Source: Actinomycetota bacterium (GTDB lineage Bacteria; Actinomycetota; Acidimicrobiia; Acidimicrobiales; Ilumatobacteraceae). From it: DNA of 33,585 bases. A program made the translations under genes and the position numbers. Below the pieces are notes generated by a model that was given only the letters and a program-made list of their open reading frames with translations, did no database searches and was not told the origin of the DNA. Location: assembly GCA_009698745.1 (NCBI GenBank), contig WLPO01000005.1, positions 1-33,585 of the forward strand. The letters run 5' to 3'. Numbering within the stretch: the stretch's first letter is position 1; each line of letters starts with the position of its first letter. Shown piece by piece: positions 1 through 7,715 of this stretch.

Positions 1-216
1 GGCGGTGCTATGGCTGGACTCTCTTATGCAAGCGGTGTGGCCTCCTGTAGTTGATGACGTCTCAAGTGATGTTCACCGAGTTGGAAGGCGCGCAGAAGTC
101 GAAGCGCTGGGCACAAAGCCTCACCAGCACAGCCGACCCAAACGCACTTGCCAGCCGCGGTTCACGTCTCTCAAGACGATTTTTGTGCTGAAATCTTGTG
201 GTCAGGTGGAGGAACA
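1..216. other. Left edge, no confidently supported gene
   Basis: No gene is well supported here. Plus-strand frame 1 is open from the window edge to a TGA at 52-54, giving the short tail GGAMAGLSYASGVASCS. This could be the C-terminus of an upstream plus-strand gene, but it is too short to recognise. Frame 2 is also open from the edge to 253, but its Cys/Arg-rich translation resembles no family and overlaps the better-supported gene starting at 217. I saw no tRNA or obvious terminator. Confidence 0.3.
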
Positions 217-579
217 ATGTTCCCCACTTGGGCTATTAGCGTATCGCACATGAGTCAACTCCCCACCGATCCAAATACTGACCAACTCGAAGACGCCGCC
301 GATGCCCTTGCTGACGCCCGGGAACGCTTGGGAGAGGCCCCAGCAGAAGTGGTTGTTGTGAACCACATCATGGGTCTTTACGAATTGGCAGCCATCCATC
401 TGTCAGCCGAGCCACCGCATTTGGTTGAAGCCGCACTCGCTATTGACGCTGTCGCCTGCCTCGTCGAAGGTCTTGGGCCACGACTTGGAGACGAGCACGC
501 GACACTCAACGATGCCCTAGGCAATATCCGATTGGCTTTCGTGCAAATCAAAGGCGCCATAGCACCACCTACAGCTTGA
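217..579 (+). CDS. Small DUF1844-like conserved protein (120 aa)
   Basis: This is a 120-residue soluble protein with no signal peptide or membrane segment. The ATG at 217 was chosen over the upstream ORF start (148) because AGGTGGAGG sits a few bases before it; a later in-frame ATG at 250 would give 109 aa. The first part is acidic and likely flexible. The second part is helical, with the blocks VVNHIMGLYELAAIHLS and LVEGLGPRLGD followed by IRLAFVQIKGA. From memory, this pattern matches small proteins of Acidimicrobiia related to DUF1844, often found near infC. The function is unknown. It is one of only two plus-strand genes in the window and converges on the cold-shock gene, overlapping its 3' end by 11 bp. 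The family assignment is moderately sure; the gene itself is likely real. Confidence 0.7.
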   Translation: MFPTWAISVSHMSQLPTDPNTDQLEDAADALADARERLGEAPAEVVVVNHIMGLYELAAIHLSAEPPHLVEAALAIDAVACLVEGLGPRLGDEHATLNDALGNIRLAFVQIKGAIAPPTA

Positions 580-760
580 TGATCTCTGAAGCCTCGAGAT
601 TGCCGAATCGCTGAGCAACTACGAAAGTGACCTGCGCACCAATTTCAATTTCTCGAGTTCCATCCACAATCTCAGCACAGTGAAATAGGTACTGCTCTTC
701 ACCTACTGCGATGTAGCCGAGACCTCTATGACTGTTGAAACTTGCGACTACGCCATTCAT
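569..760 (-). CDS. Small cold-shock domain protein (63 aa)
   Basis: This short protein consists of a single cold-shock (OB-fold) domain, expected to bind single-stranded RNA or DNA. It opens with MNGVVASFNSHRGLGYI, which corresponds to the G-x-V-x-x-F-x-x-x-x-G-x-G-x-I strand of CspA proteins. YLFHC follows in place of the usual FVHF motif, and it ends with VTFVVAQRFGNLEASEI. Aromatic residues of the RNP motifs are only partly kept, so it is a divergent member. The ORF track extends further upstream (874), but that part lies inside fmt. The ATG at 760 forms an ATGA overlap with the fmt stop, so translation is probably coupled to fmt. Its stop overlaps the convergent plus-strand gene by 11 bp. 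Domain call is firm; physiological role is unknown. Confidence 0.82.
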   Translation of the reverse strand: MNGVVASFNSHRGLGYIAVGEEQYLFHCAEIVDGTREIEIGAQVTFVVAQRFGNLEASEIIKL

Positions 761-1695
761 GAACCGAGCCGACTTTGCGCGTCCAATCGCGCACCCTTCT
801 TCCAATCTTCCGCGCTGATGCGAGGCTTGCCCTCTGGTTGAACTTCGACAAGTTCGACAACTCCTTGGCCACATGCCACCAACACTCGATCATTCACAAC
901 AACCATGTTGCCAGATTCCGAGATGAAAATCTCGGCTGAAACTTTGAGTGAATAAATTTTTAACCGCTTGTCACGAAAGAACGTAAAAGCACCGCCTACT
1001 CGCACCTGCCGGTCAATGACCGCCGCAGGTTTAGTCCAATCGATTTCAAGATCTACTTGCGTGATCTTTGCTGCCACAACTACATCGCCACTTTGCGGTT
1101 GAGTTGTTGTTACACCATTACTCAACACATCGATTAACAACGGATTTGCAATCTGTCCAAGGCGTTCGCGCAACGTAGCCGTTGTGTCGGTCTGTGAAAT
1201 CTGAGTGATCGCTGACGACAAAATATCCCCTGCGTCCAATTGTTCGACGACTTGCATGATGCACACACCGGTTTGTTCGTCTCCTGCAAGCAGTGCACGC
1301 TCGACAGGTGCCGCGCCGCGCCATCTGGGCAATAACGAATAGTGAATGTTGATCATGGGCAACACTTGCAATGCTTCGGCCGAAATGATGTGGCCATACG
1401 CAACGACCACGCCCATCAAACTGTCGGTTGAAATCGCGTTACTACGAGTCACGAGAGCAATTGCATCAGCCACATCGTGACTTACAGGGATCTGCAATTC
1501 CAATGCTGCCTGCTTGACGGGACTAGGAGATAATTGCGAACCACGTCCCCTGCGCTTATCTACACCCGTCACCACAAGGTCGACGGTAAAACCCGCTGCG
1601 ACAAGCGCACGAAGTGGACCGACCGCAATTTCAGGAGTGCCAAAAAAGATGACGTGTTCTGTTCGTCCCTTCGGCAACGCTGCAATCACTGTCAC
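757..1695 (-). CDS. fmt: Methionyl-tRNA formyltransferase
   Basis: Fmt transfers a formyl group from 10-formyl-tetrahydrofolate to Met-tRNA(fMet), producing the initiator tRNA. The 312-residue length is normal. The N-terminal formyltransferase domain runs to about residue 205 and carries the hallmark NIHYSLLPRWRGAAP. N116 and H118 are the expected catalytic pair, and D154 in DAGDI is the third catalytic residue. The C-terminal OB-like tRNA-binding domain follows (about 210-305) with the typical VRVGGAFTFF stretch. The start codon is GTG and makes a GTGA overlap with the stop of def. The stop overlaps the cold-shock gene start. def and fmt act on the two ends of formyl-Met metabolism and are commonly adjacent, which supports both calls. 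Confidence 0.97.
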   Translation of the reverse strand: MTVIAALPKGRTEHVIFFGTPEIAVGPLRALVAAGFTVDLVVTGVDKRRGRGSQLSPSPVKQAALELQIPVSHDVADAIALVTRSNAISTDSLMGVVVAYGHIISAEALQVLPMINIHYSLLPRWRGAAPVERALLAGDEQTGVCIMQVVEQLDAGDILSSAITQISQTDTTATLRERLGQIANPLLIDVLSNGVTTTQPQSGDVVVAAKITQVDLEIDWTKPAAVIDRQVRVGGAFTFFRDKRLKIYSLKVSAEIFISESGNMVVVNDRVLVACGQGVVELVEVQPEGKPRISAEDWKKGARLDAQSRLGS

Positions 1696-2246
1696 GTCAA
1701 TCGCAAGTGCACCGGTTCGCTGTTCTTCGGTTGCTCTTCCTGTCGTCGATATTCAGCTAAAGCAAGTTTTCGTTGATCGGTGGTCATGCGGTCAAACATC
1801 AAAACTCCATTGAGATGATCAATCTCGTGCTGAAACAAGCGCGCCAATAGCTCGTCCGCCTCGATCTGGATCTCTTCTCCGTCGATAGACAACCCGCGCA
1901 CAAGTACTTGCTTCGGGCGCAACATCTCTACATACAAACCGGGTATCGAGAGACATCCTTCGTCGTACACCCACTCGCCAGATGACTCAACAATCGTTGG
2001 GTTCAAAATGATCTGTGGGTCGTCATCCACGTCATAAACAAAAATCTGCTTCTGCACACCGATCTGTGGTGCGGCCAGACCAAGACCAGGGGCTTCGTAC
2101 ATCATTTCGAACATCTGCTCACACAGAGTTGCAATCTTGCCGTCGACATTCGTGACTTCGGCCGCCATGCTTTTGAGCACGGGGTCTCCATAGGTTCGAA
2201 TCGTAAACCCACCGTGTGGTGCGCCTGTCGGAGTGTTCTGTGCCAT
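1692..2246 (-). CDS. def: Peptide deformylase
   Basis: Def removes the N-terminal formyl group from nascent proteins at the ribosome exit, using a bound divalent metal. All three signature motifs are present: GLGLAAPQIG (residues 54-63), EGCLS (96-100, Cys is a metal ligand) and HEIDH (140-144, two His ligands plus catalytic Glu). The length, 184 aa, is typical, with an N-terminal extension of about 12 residues. The ATG at 2246 has no clear Shine-Dalgarno sequence. It lies 23 bp from the start of the divergent methyltransferase gene, so any promoter for both genes must be compact or lie inside them. The start of fmt overlaps the def stop by four bases, so the two are co-translated. This gene opens the def-fmt-csp minus-strand unit. 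Confidence 0.97.
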   Translation of the reverse strand: MAQNTPTGAPHGGFTIRTYGDPVLKSMAAEVTNVDGKIATLCEQMFEMMYEAPGLGLAAPQIGVQKQIFVYDVDDDPQIILNPTIVESSGEWVYDEGCLSIPGLYVEMLRPKQVLVRGLSIDGEEIQIEADELLARLFQHEIDHLNGVLMFDRMTTDQRKLALAEYRRQEEQPKNSEPVHLRLT

Positions 2247-2269
2247 ATGGTGTAAGGCTAGCGAGGCAT

Positions 2270-2908
2270 ATGAGCGACGAGCAGTACTTCACCAACCAAC
2301 CACGGACACAGTCAACTGCGGGCACGAGCAAACAAAAAACCGCATCGCTTCATGTTGACGACAAAGTTTTGCAGGTGGTACTCGACAGTGGGGTTTTTGC
2401 GCGCAAAGGAATCGATGCCGGCACCATGGTGCTGATTGATGCTGCCGCACGACCTCCTGCAAGAGGCAACTTTCTCGACCTCGGATGCGGCTCGGGTGCA
2501 ATAGCGCTCACACTTGCAACACGTTCACCGAAGGCATCCGTTTACGCAGTTGATGTCAACGAACGCGCGACCGCACTGACAGCCTCAAATGCCAAGCTCA
2601 ACAATCTGTCAAACATCACTTCGTATTCTCCGACCTCGGTCCCTCAGGATTTGCGGTTTGATCTCATCTGGTCCAACCCTCCCATCCGAATAGGAAAAAT
2701 CGAGTTACACGCACTTTTGCAATTGTGGTTGTCAAAACTTACCGATACGGGTGAAGCCTGGCTCGTTGTCAACAGAAATTTGGGCTCCGACTCTCTTGCA
2801 GTTTGGCTCACATCAATTGGCTACCAAGTTGATCGCCTCGTCAGCAAACAAGGTTTCCGAGTTCTGCGCGTACGACCTACGCGCGGGGCGGATCAATCTG
2901 AATTTTAG
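2270..2908 (+). CDS. RsmC-like class I SAM-dependent methyltransferase
   Basis: This 212-residue protein has a single MTS-type (methyltransferase small) Rossmann domain. FLDLGCGSGAIAL is the SAM-binding motif I, AVDVNERA is the acidic loop of motif II, and SNPPIRIGK is the NPP[YF]-like catalytic motif IV. The pattern matches RsmC-type 16S rRNA guanine-N2 methyltransferases (G1207 in E. coli), but it has only the catalytic half and lacks the N-terminal pseudo-domain of E. coli RsmC. Short one-domain versions are common in actinobacteria. The ATG at 2270 was preferred over the track start at 2216, which lies inside def; AGG and GAGG sequences lie just upstream. It is transcribed opposite to its neighbours and overlaps the 3' end of priA by 32 bp. 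The exact substrate is inferred from the family. Confidence 0.88.
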   Translation: MSDEQYFTNQPRTQSTAGTSKQKTASLHVDDKVLQVVLDSGVFARKGIDAGTMVLIDAAARPPARGNFLDLGCGSGAIALTLATRSPKASVYAVDVNERATALTASNAKLNNLSNITSYSPTSVPQDLRFDLIWSNPPIRIGKIELHALLQLWLSKLTDTGEAWLVVNRNLGSDSLAVWLTSIGYQVDRLVSKQGFRVLRVRPTRGADQSEF

Positions 2909-4733
2909 TCCGAAGAGTTTTCTTGCCGCGCGTCGCTGCATTCGTCAGCGCGTCCGAAAGTGAATTCGCAAGCGTTGCCCAATCGCTTGACTTCACCAAC
3001 ACAGCTTCTTTGTTTGTTGTGGAAACCTGCAACAGGACGTTATTGCGCAAAATGTCAGCCACCTGTTCGACACCGGCTCCGCTCACTTGAGCTAAAGCGC
3101 CAAACGGGGGTAGCTGCATCAACTCTCGTCTCGACATTTCCCCTTGTACAAACTCCCCAAGATCATGAGAAGAGAGACCGCGCAATAAGGCGTGATCCGC
3201 CAGCATCGATTGAATCATCACCAGTCCACCACTGGTCTTGCTTGTTGCACTTGCACTCTTCATCTCGCGTTGAGAGCGTGCCACCAATCGAGCGGCATGA
3301 ACTACCAGGGAAAGCGTGATCTCTGCAGCCCGATATCGAGGCGCAGAGATCTCTTGATCAATGTCAAGAAAAACAACCGTGTCCACATCGCGCACACGAT
3401 GCAGCGCGGCTTCAGTGCCCACAAACAGCATTTTAGTTTGATCAACAACTTCACTATTTTTATCTTTCTCATTTTTTTCAGCAGCATCGCCGCCCGAAAT
3501 CTCCACGACTTCGTCAATGCGTCTTCCGGCAGCAGCAGCCAATTCTTCGCGCAAGCGCGACACACCTGCTTTGATAACTGCCAATTTTCCAGAGCCACAT
3601 TTGATGCACACCGCAGGTCGCGCGTTTGCACACCTCGGACATTCGAGCTGTTTGCCCGCAGACATTGTCATTGCTGCTTCACAGACATCGCATCTCACAA
3701 GTTCGCGACAACTACCGCATGCAAGCAATCTTGCACGCCCCTTTACATTGAGCACGCACACAATGCGACGCGAATGATCCCTCAACTGCTCGATCAAATC
3801 TGACGACAACATCGATGATGACCAACGTTCGTCTAGTCGACGATCGACTACCTGGATTACTGGCCAATGATTCGCCTCACTGACTGGATCCAGACTTGCC
3901 ACGACTCCGTCAACACTATGCAGAGCCCGAAGGCTTGGAACTGGCGACACCAATAAGCAGGCAACCCCAAGTTGCATTGCGCGTTGCACTGCAATATCTC
4001 GAGCATGCCATGAAGGTGAGCGCTCCTCTTGCAGGGCATCATCGTGTTCATCAATGACGACGATGCTCTTCAAGTCAGGCACACTCGACCAGACTGCCGA
4101 ACGCGCGCCAATCACCACATCAACTCCTCCAACAGCGACTGCCCAATCTTGTGGCATAACAGCAACGCTGAGTCCGTACTCACGCAAGGACGCCGCCATG
4201 AGACGTGCGCGATTGAGAGTTGGGATGACAACAAGTACAGGGCCCTGTGCGGCGGCAGTAAGCACTATTGAACGAGGGCTGCAAGCCGGACCTCTGCGCA
4301 CTACCGAAATACGCGATGAATCGATTGCATCGACAATTTGTGGGTCGAGATCAAACTTCTTGCGCGTCGATACTTGCGTGTAGCGCGAGCCAGGTAACGC
4401 CGCAACAAGTGTTGCCGGCGATGCGGTTACAAAAAATGCGCGAAGTCGTCCAACCCACAAGTTGGCTGCCCAACGTGCAAGATCCACAATCTCTTGAGAC
4501 GGTCCCTTGCCCAAAATCTTGATCACCGACAACAGACGACTTTCGTCTACGTCTGAAAATTGCGATGTCGTGTCTCCAAGCTGCATTACCCAACCCGCAA
4601 CATTGCGATTGTGCAGAGGAATACGAACGCGATCACCTACACAAAGGCTATGAACAAGCGTGTCAGGTACGAGGTAGTCAAAAACCTTGTCAACACCGGT
4701 TACATCAGGAACGATGCGTGCGATTACCGCCAC
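2877..4733 (-). CDS. priA: PriA-like primosomal protein N', helicase-inactive actinobacterial form
   Basis: PriA recognises stalled or abandoned replication forks and helps reload the replicative helicase. The N-terminal DNA-binding domain is seen in VDKVFDYLVP, followed by a helicase-like core and a central zinc-binding cluster (CGSCRELVRCDVC then CPRC and CIKCG). Canonical helicase motifs are degraded. No GxxGSGKT Walker A is present where expected, DEEH is reduced to DEHD, and the QVAGRAGR arginine motif is missing. This is the state reported for mycobacterial PriA, so a structural primosome role without ATP-driven unwinding is likely. The track start at 4799 is a TTG inside metK. I chose the GTG at 4733, giving 618 aa beginning VAVIARIVPDV, like the family N-terminus, 14 bases after the metK stop. 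Start choice is moderately certain. Confidence 0.9.
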   Translation of the reverse strand: MAVIARIVPDVTGVDKVFDYLVPDTLVHSLCVGDRVRIPLHNRNVAGWVMQLGDTTSQFSDVDESRLLSVIKILGKGPSQEIVDLARWAANLWVGRLRAFFVTASPATLVAALPGSRYTQVSTRKKFDLDPQIVDAIDSSRISVVRRGPACSPRSIVLTAAAQGPVLVVIPTLNRARLMAASLREYGLSVAVMPQDWAVAVGGVDVVIGARSAVWSSVPDLKSIVVIDEHDDALQEERSPSWHARDIAVQRAMQLGVACLLVSPVPSLRALHSVDGVVASLDPVSEANHWPVIQVVDRRLDERWSSSMLSSDLIEQLRDHSRRIVCVLNVKGRARLLACGSCRELVRCDVCEAAMTMSAGKQLECPRCANARPAVCIKCGSGKLAVIKAGVSRLREELAAAAGRRIDEVVEISGGDAAEKNEKDKNSEVVDQTKMLFVGTEAALHRVRDVDTVVFLDIDQEISAPRYRAAEITLSLVVHAARLVARSQREMKSASATSKTSGGLVMIQSMLADHALLRGLSSHDLGEFVQGEMSRRELMQLPPFGALAQVSGAGVEQVADILRNNVLLQVSTTNKEAVLVKSSDWATLANSLSDALTNAATRGKKTLRTKIQIDPPRA

Positions 4734-4747
4734 GACATCACGACTGA

Positions 4748-5941
4748 TCAGAGTTTGACTGCGGCTTTGAATTCCTTCAAGCGCGACAATGTCTCCCAAG
4801 TGAAATCTGGGTCTTGTCGGCCGAAGTGACCATACGCGGCTGTCTTGCGATAGATCGGACGCTTCAAGTCGAGATCACGCAAGATTGCTGCTGGACGAAG
4901 ATCAAACACCGAACGAACTGCGTCTTCGATGAGTTCTTCATTCACAACGCTCGTTCCAAATGTTTCGACCAAGATGCTGATCGGTTGCGCCATGCCAATG
5001 GCGTAGGCCACTTGTACTTCGCAACGCGTAGCTGCACCAGATGCAACTACGTGCTTGGCAACCCAACGCGCGGCGTATGCGGCCGAACGATCAACCTTGG
5101 ATGGATCTTTTCCGCTGAATGCACCACCACCGTGACGACCCATACCACCGTATGTGTCAACGATGATCTTGCGACCGGTCAAACCAGTGTCTGCATGTGG
5201 CCCACCCTTGACGAACTCGCCTGTTGGGTTGACGTGCACTGCGTACTTGTCGTTCGCAAACTGTGCAGGAATAACTGGACGAATAACCTGTTCGATCAAA
5301 TCCGGACGAATCACCGTGTCGCGCGGTGTTCCATCGGCGTGCTGAGTCGAGATCAATACGGTTGATAAACGAACTGGCTTGCCATTCTCGTATTCAAAAG
5401 TGACTTGGGTTTTGCCGTCTGGGCGCAAGTACGGAATTGCACCCGACTTTCGTACTTCAGCCAACTTCTCGGCCATGCGGTGTGCAAGCCAAATTGGAAG
5501 TGGCATCAACTCTGGAGTGTCATCACATGCATAACCAAACATCATTCCTTGGTCGCCTGCACCTTGACTGTTGAGCAAATCTTCGCCGCTTTTGCCGGCA
5601 CGCAACTCTTCAGATTTATCCACACCTTGCGCGATGTTGGTGCTCTGCTCGTCGATCGAGACGATCACACCACATGTGTTGCCATCAAAACCGTACAAAG
5701 CGTTGTCGTAACCAATGTCTTTGATTACTTCGCGAGCCAACTTAGGGATATCGACATATGCAGATGTTGTGATTTCTCCGGCAACAACGCACAAACCTGT
5801 CGTGAGGAGCGTTTCACATGCAACACGTCCTTGTGGATCTTCTGCGAGAATCGCGTCGAGTACCGCGTCGGAGACTTGGTCAGCCATCTTGTCTGGGTGA
5901 CCCTCGGTGACGCTTTCAGAGGTAAATGTGAAGTTCTTCAA
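4748..5941 (-). CDS. metK: S-adenosylmethionine synthetase
   Basis: MetK makes S-adenosylmethionine from methionine and ATP in the cytoplasm. The 397-residue length is normal. Signatures visible are [18 protein letters not shown] near the N-terminus (ATP/Mg binding), [12 protein letters not shown] (methionine-binding region) and [19 protein letters not shown] (the P-loop-like second signature). The start is TTG rather than ATG, but AAGGAG lies five bases before it, which firmly fixes the start. It lies 32 bases after coaBC, too short for a SAM riboswitch, so it is probably read from a promoter upstream in the gmk-rpoZ-coaBC unit. The SAM product is the methyl donor for enzymes such as the nearby rRNA methyltransferase, though that is not a specific link. 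Confidence 0.98.
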   Translation of the reverse strand: MKNFTFTSESVTEGHPDKMADQVSDAVLDAILAEDPQGRVACETLLTTGLCVVAGEITTSAYVDIPKLAREVIKDIGYDNALYGFDGNTCGVIVSIDEQSTNIAQGVDKSEELRAGKSGEDLLNSQGAGDQGMMFGYACDDTPELMPLPIWLAHRMAEKLAEVRKSGAIPYLRPDGKTQVTFEYENGKPVRLSTVLISTQHADGTPRDTVIRPDLIEQVIRPVIPAQFANDKYAVHVNPTGEFVKGGPHADTGLTGRKIIVDTYGGMGRHGGGAFSGKDPSKVDRSAAYAARWVAKHVVASGAATRCEVQVAYAIGMAQPISILVETFGTSVVNEELIEDAVRSVFDLRPAAILRDLDLKRPIYRKTAAYGHFGRQDPDFTWETLSRLKEFKAAVKL

Positions 5942-5973
5942 CGTTGCTCCTTAGTAGATAGTTCGTGACGAGA

Positions 5974-7194
5974 CTAGTGGGTCGAGTGGCTACGGATTCG
6001 GACTACCGCGTCCATTACCGATTTGGCTATCGAACGCTTATCGGTCAACCCGACAACAACTGGCTCTGCCCCGCTTGAAACCAGCGTTACCGCATTTGTT
6101 TCATGACCGAAGCCAACCCCTGCATCGGCAACATTGTTGGCGACAATAAGGTCAACATTTTTACGATGCAATTTGGCCTGAGCATTAGCAACAAGATTCT
6201 CCGTCTCAGCAGCAAATCCCACCAACACCTGACCAGGTCGCTTTGACACTCCCAAACCCGCGAGGATGTCGGGAGTCGCTTCAAGCGCAATGCTTTCCAA
6301 TCCATCGATCACACCAGTCGCAACGTTCTTTTTCATTTTTGACGTTGACGCCGCAATTGGTCGCATATCGGCAACCGCAGCGGCCATGATTACAACATCG
6401 GCTTGCTGAGCGCTCAAATTGACCGCGTCTTGCATCTGTTGTGCAGTCTCTACAGAAATCAGTGTGACACCAAATGGGACCGCGATCTCAACCGTAGAAA
6501 TCAGAGTTACTTTGGCGCCTCGAGAATTTGCCTCTGCAGCAATTGCATAACCCTGCTTGCCGCTCGAACGATTAGCAATCACACGCACAGCATCAATTGG
6601 TTCGCGAGTACCCCCCGCTGTTACAACAACATGAGTTCCGTACAGATCACCCGGGGTGAGCAGCTGCACGATCTCGTCAAAGACGCGCTGCGGATCAGCA
6701 AGTCGTCCTGCCCCAAAATCGCCACCTGCCAACCGACCCGATTCGGGATCCAAGACGTTGACACCACGTCGGCGAAGAGTCGAAATGTTTTCTTGCACTG
6801 CAGGGTGCTCCCACATCTCCGTGTGCATTGCTGGACACACCAGTACGGGTGCGCGAGTTGCAATCAGAGTTGCAGTCAGAAGATCACTAGAGATTCCAGC
6901 CGCATATGCACCGAGGACGCGTGCGGTGGTTGGTGCAACAACAATCAAGTCGGCCCGTTGTCCGAGCCGTGTGTGCGGAATCGGATCCGCATCATCCCAC
7001 AGCGTTGTGTGCACGGGTTCGGAAGCAAGCGCCGACAGCGTTACCTTGCCTATGAAATGTTCTGCATCACTCGTCATGATTGGCGCAACATGTGCACCTG
7101 CATCAACCAACAATCGACACAACTCAACCGACTTGTATGCGGCTATGCCACCGCACACACCAAGAACAATGTGTTTGCCGGCGAGCAAATTCAT
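5974..7194 (-). CDS. coaBC: Bifunctional phosphopantothenoylcysteine decarboxylase/synthetase
   Basis: CoaBC performs two steps of coenzyme A synthesis: CTP-dependent joining of 4'-phosphopantothenate to cysteine (CoaB), then FMN-dependent decarboxylation to phosphopantetheine (CoaC). The N-terminal CoaC domain (about 1-185) shows the flavoprotein start GVCGGIAAYKS, the active-site His at 74 (IPHTRLGQ) and PAMHTEMW (121-128). The C-terminal CoaB domain begins at VVVTAGGTREPIDAVR and includes NRSSGKQG, AAAVADMRP, KMKK and VGFAAET. One oddity is that the CoaC substrate-clamp motif ACGD of E. coli reads AGGD here (residues 156-159), so the usual cysteine is absent. The 406-aa length is typical. 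The gene sits between rpoZ and metK, the usual actinobacterial order. Confidence 0.97.
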   Translation of the reverse strand: MNLLAGKHIVLGVCGGIAAYKSVELCRLLVDAGAHVAPIMTSDAEHFIGKVTLSALASEPVHTTLWDDADPIPHTRLGQRADLIVVAPTTARVLGAYAAGISSDLLTATLIATRAPVLVCPAMHTEMWEHPAVQENISTLRRRGVNVLDPESGRLAGGDFGAGRLADPQRVFDEIVQLLTPGDLYGTHVVVTAGGTREPIDAVRVIANRSSGKQGYAIAAEANSRGAKVTLISTVEIAVPFGVTLISVETAQQMQDAVNLSAQQADVVIMAAAVADMRPIAASTSKMKKNVATGVIDGLESIALEATPDILAGLGVSKRPGQVLVGFAAETENLVANAQAKLHRKNVDLIVANNVADAGVGFGHETNAVTLVSSGAEPVVVGLTDKRSIAKSVMDAVVRIRSHSTH

Positions 7195-7231
7195 CAGTAC
7201 CAGTGAGAGTTAAAACTCAACTGCGAATGAG

Positions 7232-7684
7232 TTACTCGGCTGCTGCTTCGACAGCGGCTTCGGCAACAACTTCTGCTTCTACTGCCGCTTCAACAACTTC
7301 CTCGGCAGCTACTTCTACTGCTTCGAGCTCGCTCACGACGTCGTCAGCTACTGCGTCCAACAACTCTTCATCCAGCTCGGCTTCTAATTCTTCGTAGACC
7401 GACAATGGAACACTCAAAATTTTGTCAGCAGCAATTTCTTCGAAACTGATTGAAAGTGGCTTACGCGAAGTTGAGCTCACCTGTGGCGGAACCATTGTTC
7501 CAAGGCCTTCACCCAACTGGTTGAAATATGAGTTGATCTCGCGAGCGCGACGTGCCGACAATGTGACAAGGCCAAACTTGGATGCAGTGCGCTTCATCAA
7601 GCTCTCGATGCGGGGGTTCATCATGGTGTCTTCAGTTGCCACGGGTTTGCCTTTCAATTCTGGTTCGGGGCCAAAGCGACTCAC
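7232..7684 (-). CDS. rpoZ: RNA polymerase omega subunit with acidic C-terminal tail
   Basis: Omega is the small RNA polymerase subunit that clamps the beta' C-terminus during assembly. The core is recognised by KFGLVTLSARRAREINSYFNQLGEGLG and then PPQVSSTSRKPLSISFEEIAADKI, the form seen in actinobacteria. The GTG at 7684 gives 150 aa; a start at the ATG at 7624 (MMNPRIESLMKR) would give 130 aa and fits the family N-terminus at least as well. Neither has a strong Shine-Dalgarno sequence. A possible minus-10 TACAAT lies 10 bases before the GTG. After the conserved core comes a tail of about 50 residues made almost only of Glu, Ala, Val, Asp and Leu, longer than usual for omega. It follows gmk, the standard gene order. 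Confidence 0.93.
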   Translation of the reverse strand: MSRFGPEPELKGKPVATEDTMMNPRIESLMKRTASKFGLVTLSARRAREINSYFNQLGEGLGTMVPPQVSSTSRKPLSISFEEIAADKILSVPLSVYEELEAELDEELLDAVADDVVSELEAVEVAAEEVVEAAVEAEVVAEAAVEAAAE

Positions 7685-7694
7685 CGAAGCGTTG

Positions 7695-7700
7695 ATTGTA
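7695..7700 (-). promoter_or_regulatory. Possible minus-10 element before rpoZ
   Basis: On the minus strand the hexamer TACAAT fits the TANNNT pattern of actinobacterial minus-10 boxes. Ten bases separate it from the GTG at 7684. A good minus-35 was not seen. If real, transcription would begin only a few bases before the GTG (near-leaderless) or give a short leader to the ATG at 7624. Confidence 0.3.
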
Positions 7701-7715
7701 CCTGCAAATAGGGCA

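Noticed and set aside
5-253. Plus-strand ORF (82 aa) at the left edge
   Set aside because: No family-like sequence, rich in Cys and Arg, and overlaps the gene at 217, which has a strong ribosome-binding site.
5942-5973. SAM riboswitch upstream of metK
   Set aside because: The gap to coaBC is only 32 bases, too short for any known SAM riboswitch; it holds a good ribosome-binding site instead.
6403-7206. Long plus-strand ORF (267 aa) opposite coaBC
   Set aside because: It lies wholly antisense to a well-supported gene; the translation is rich in Cys, His and Asn, with no recognisable motif, and is a shadow of codon bias.
7235-7334. CRISPR or tandem-repeat array suggested by repeated GCTTC-like units
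   Set aside because: The repeats are imperfect, have no spacers, and are explained by the Ala/Glu/Val codons of the rpoZ tail.
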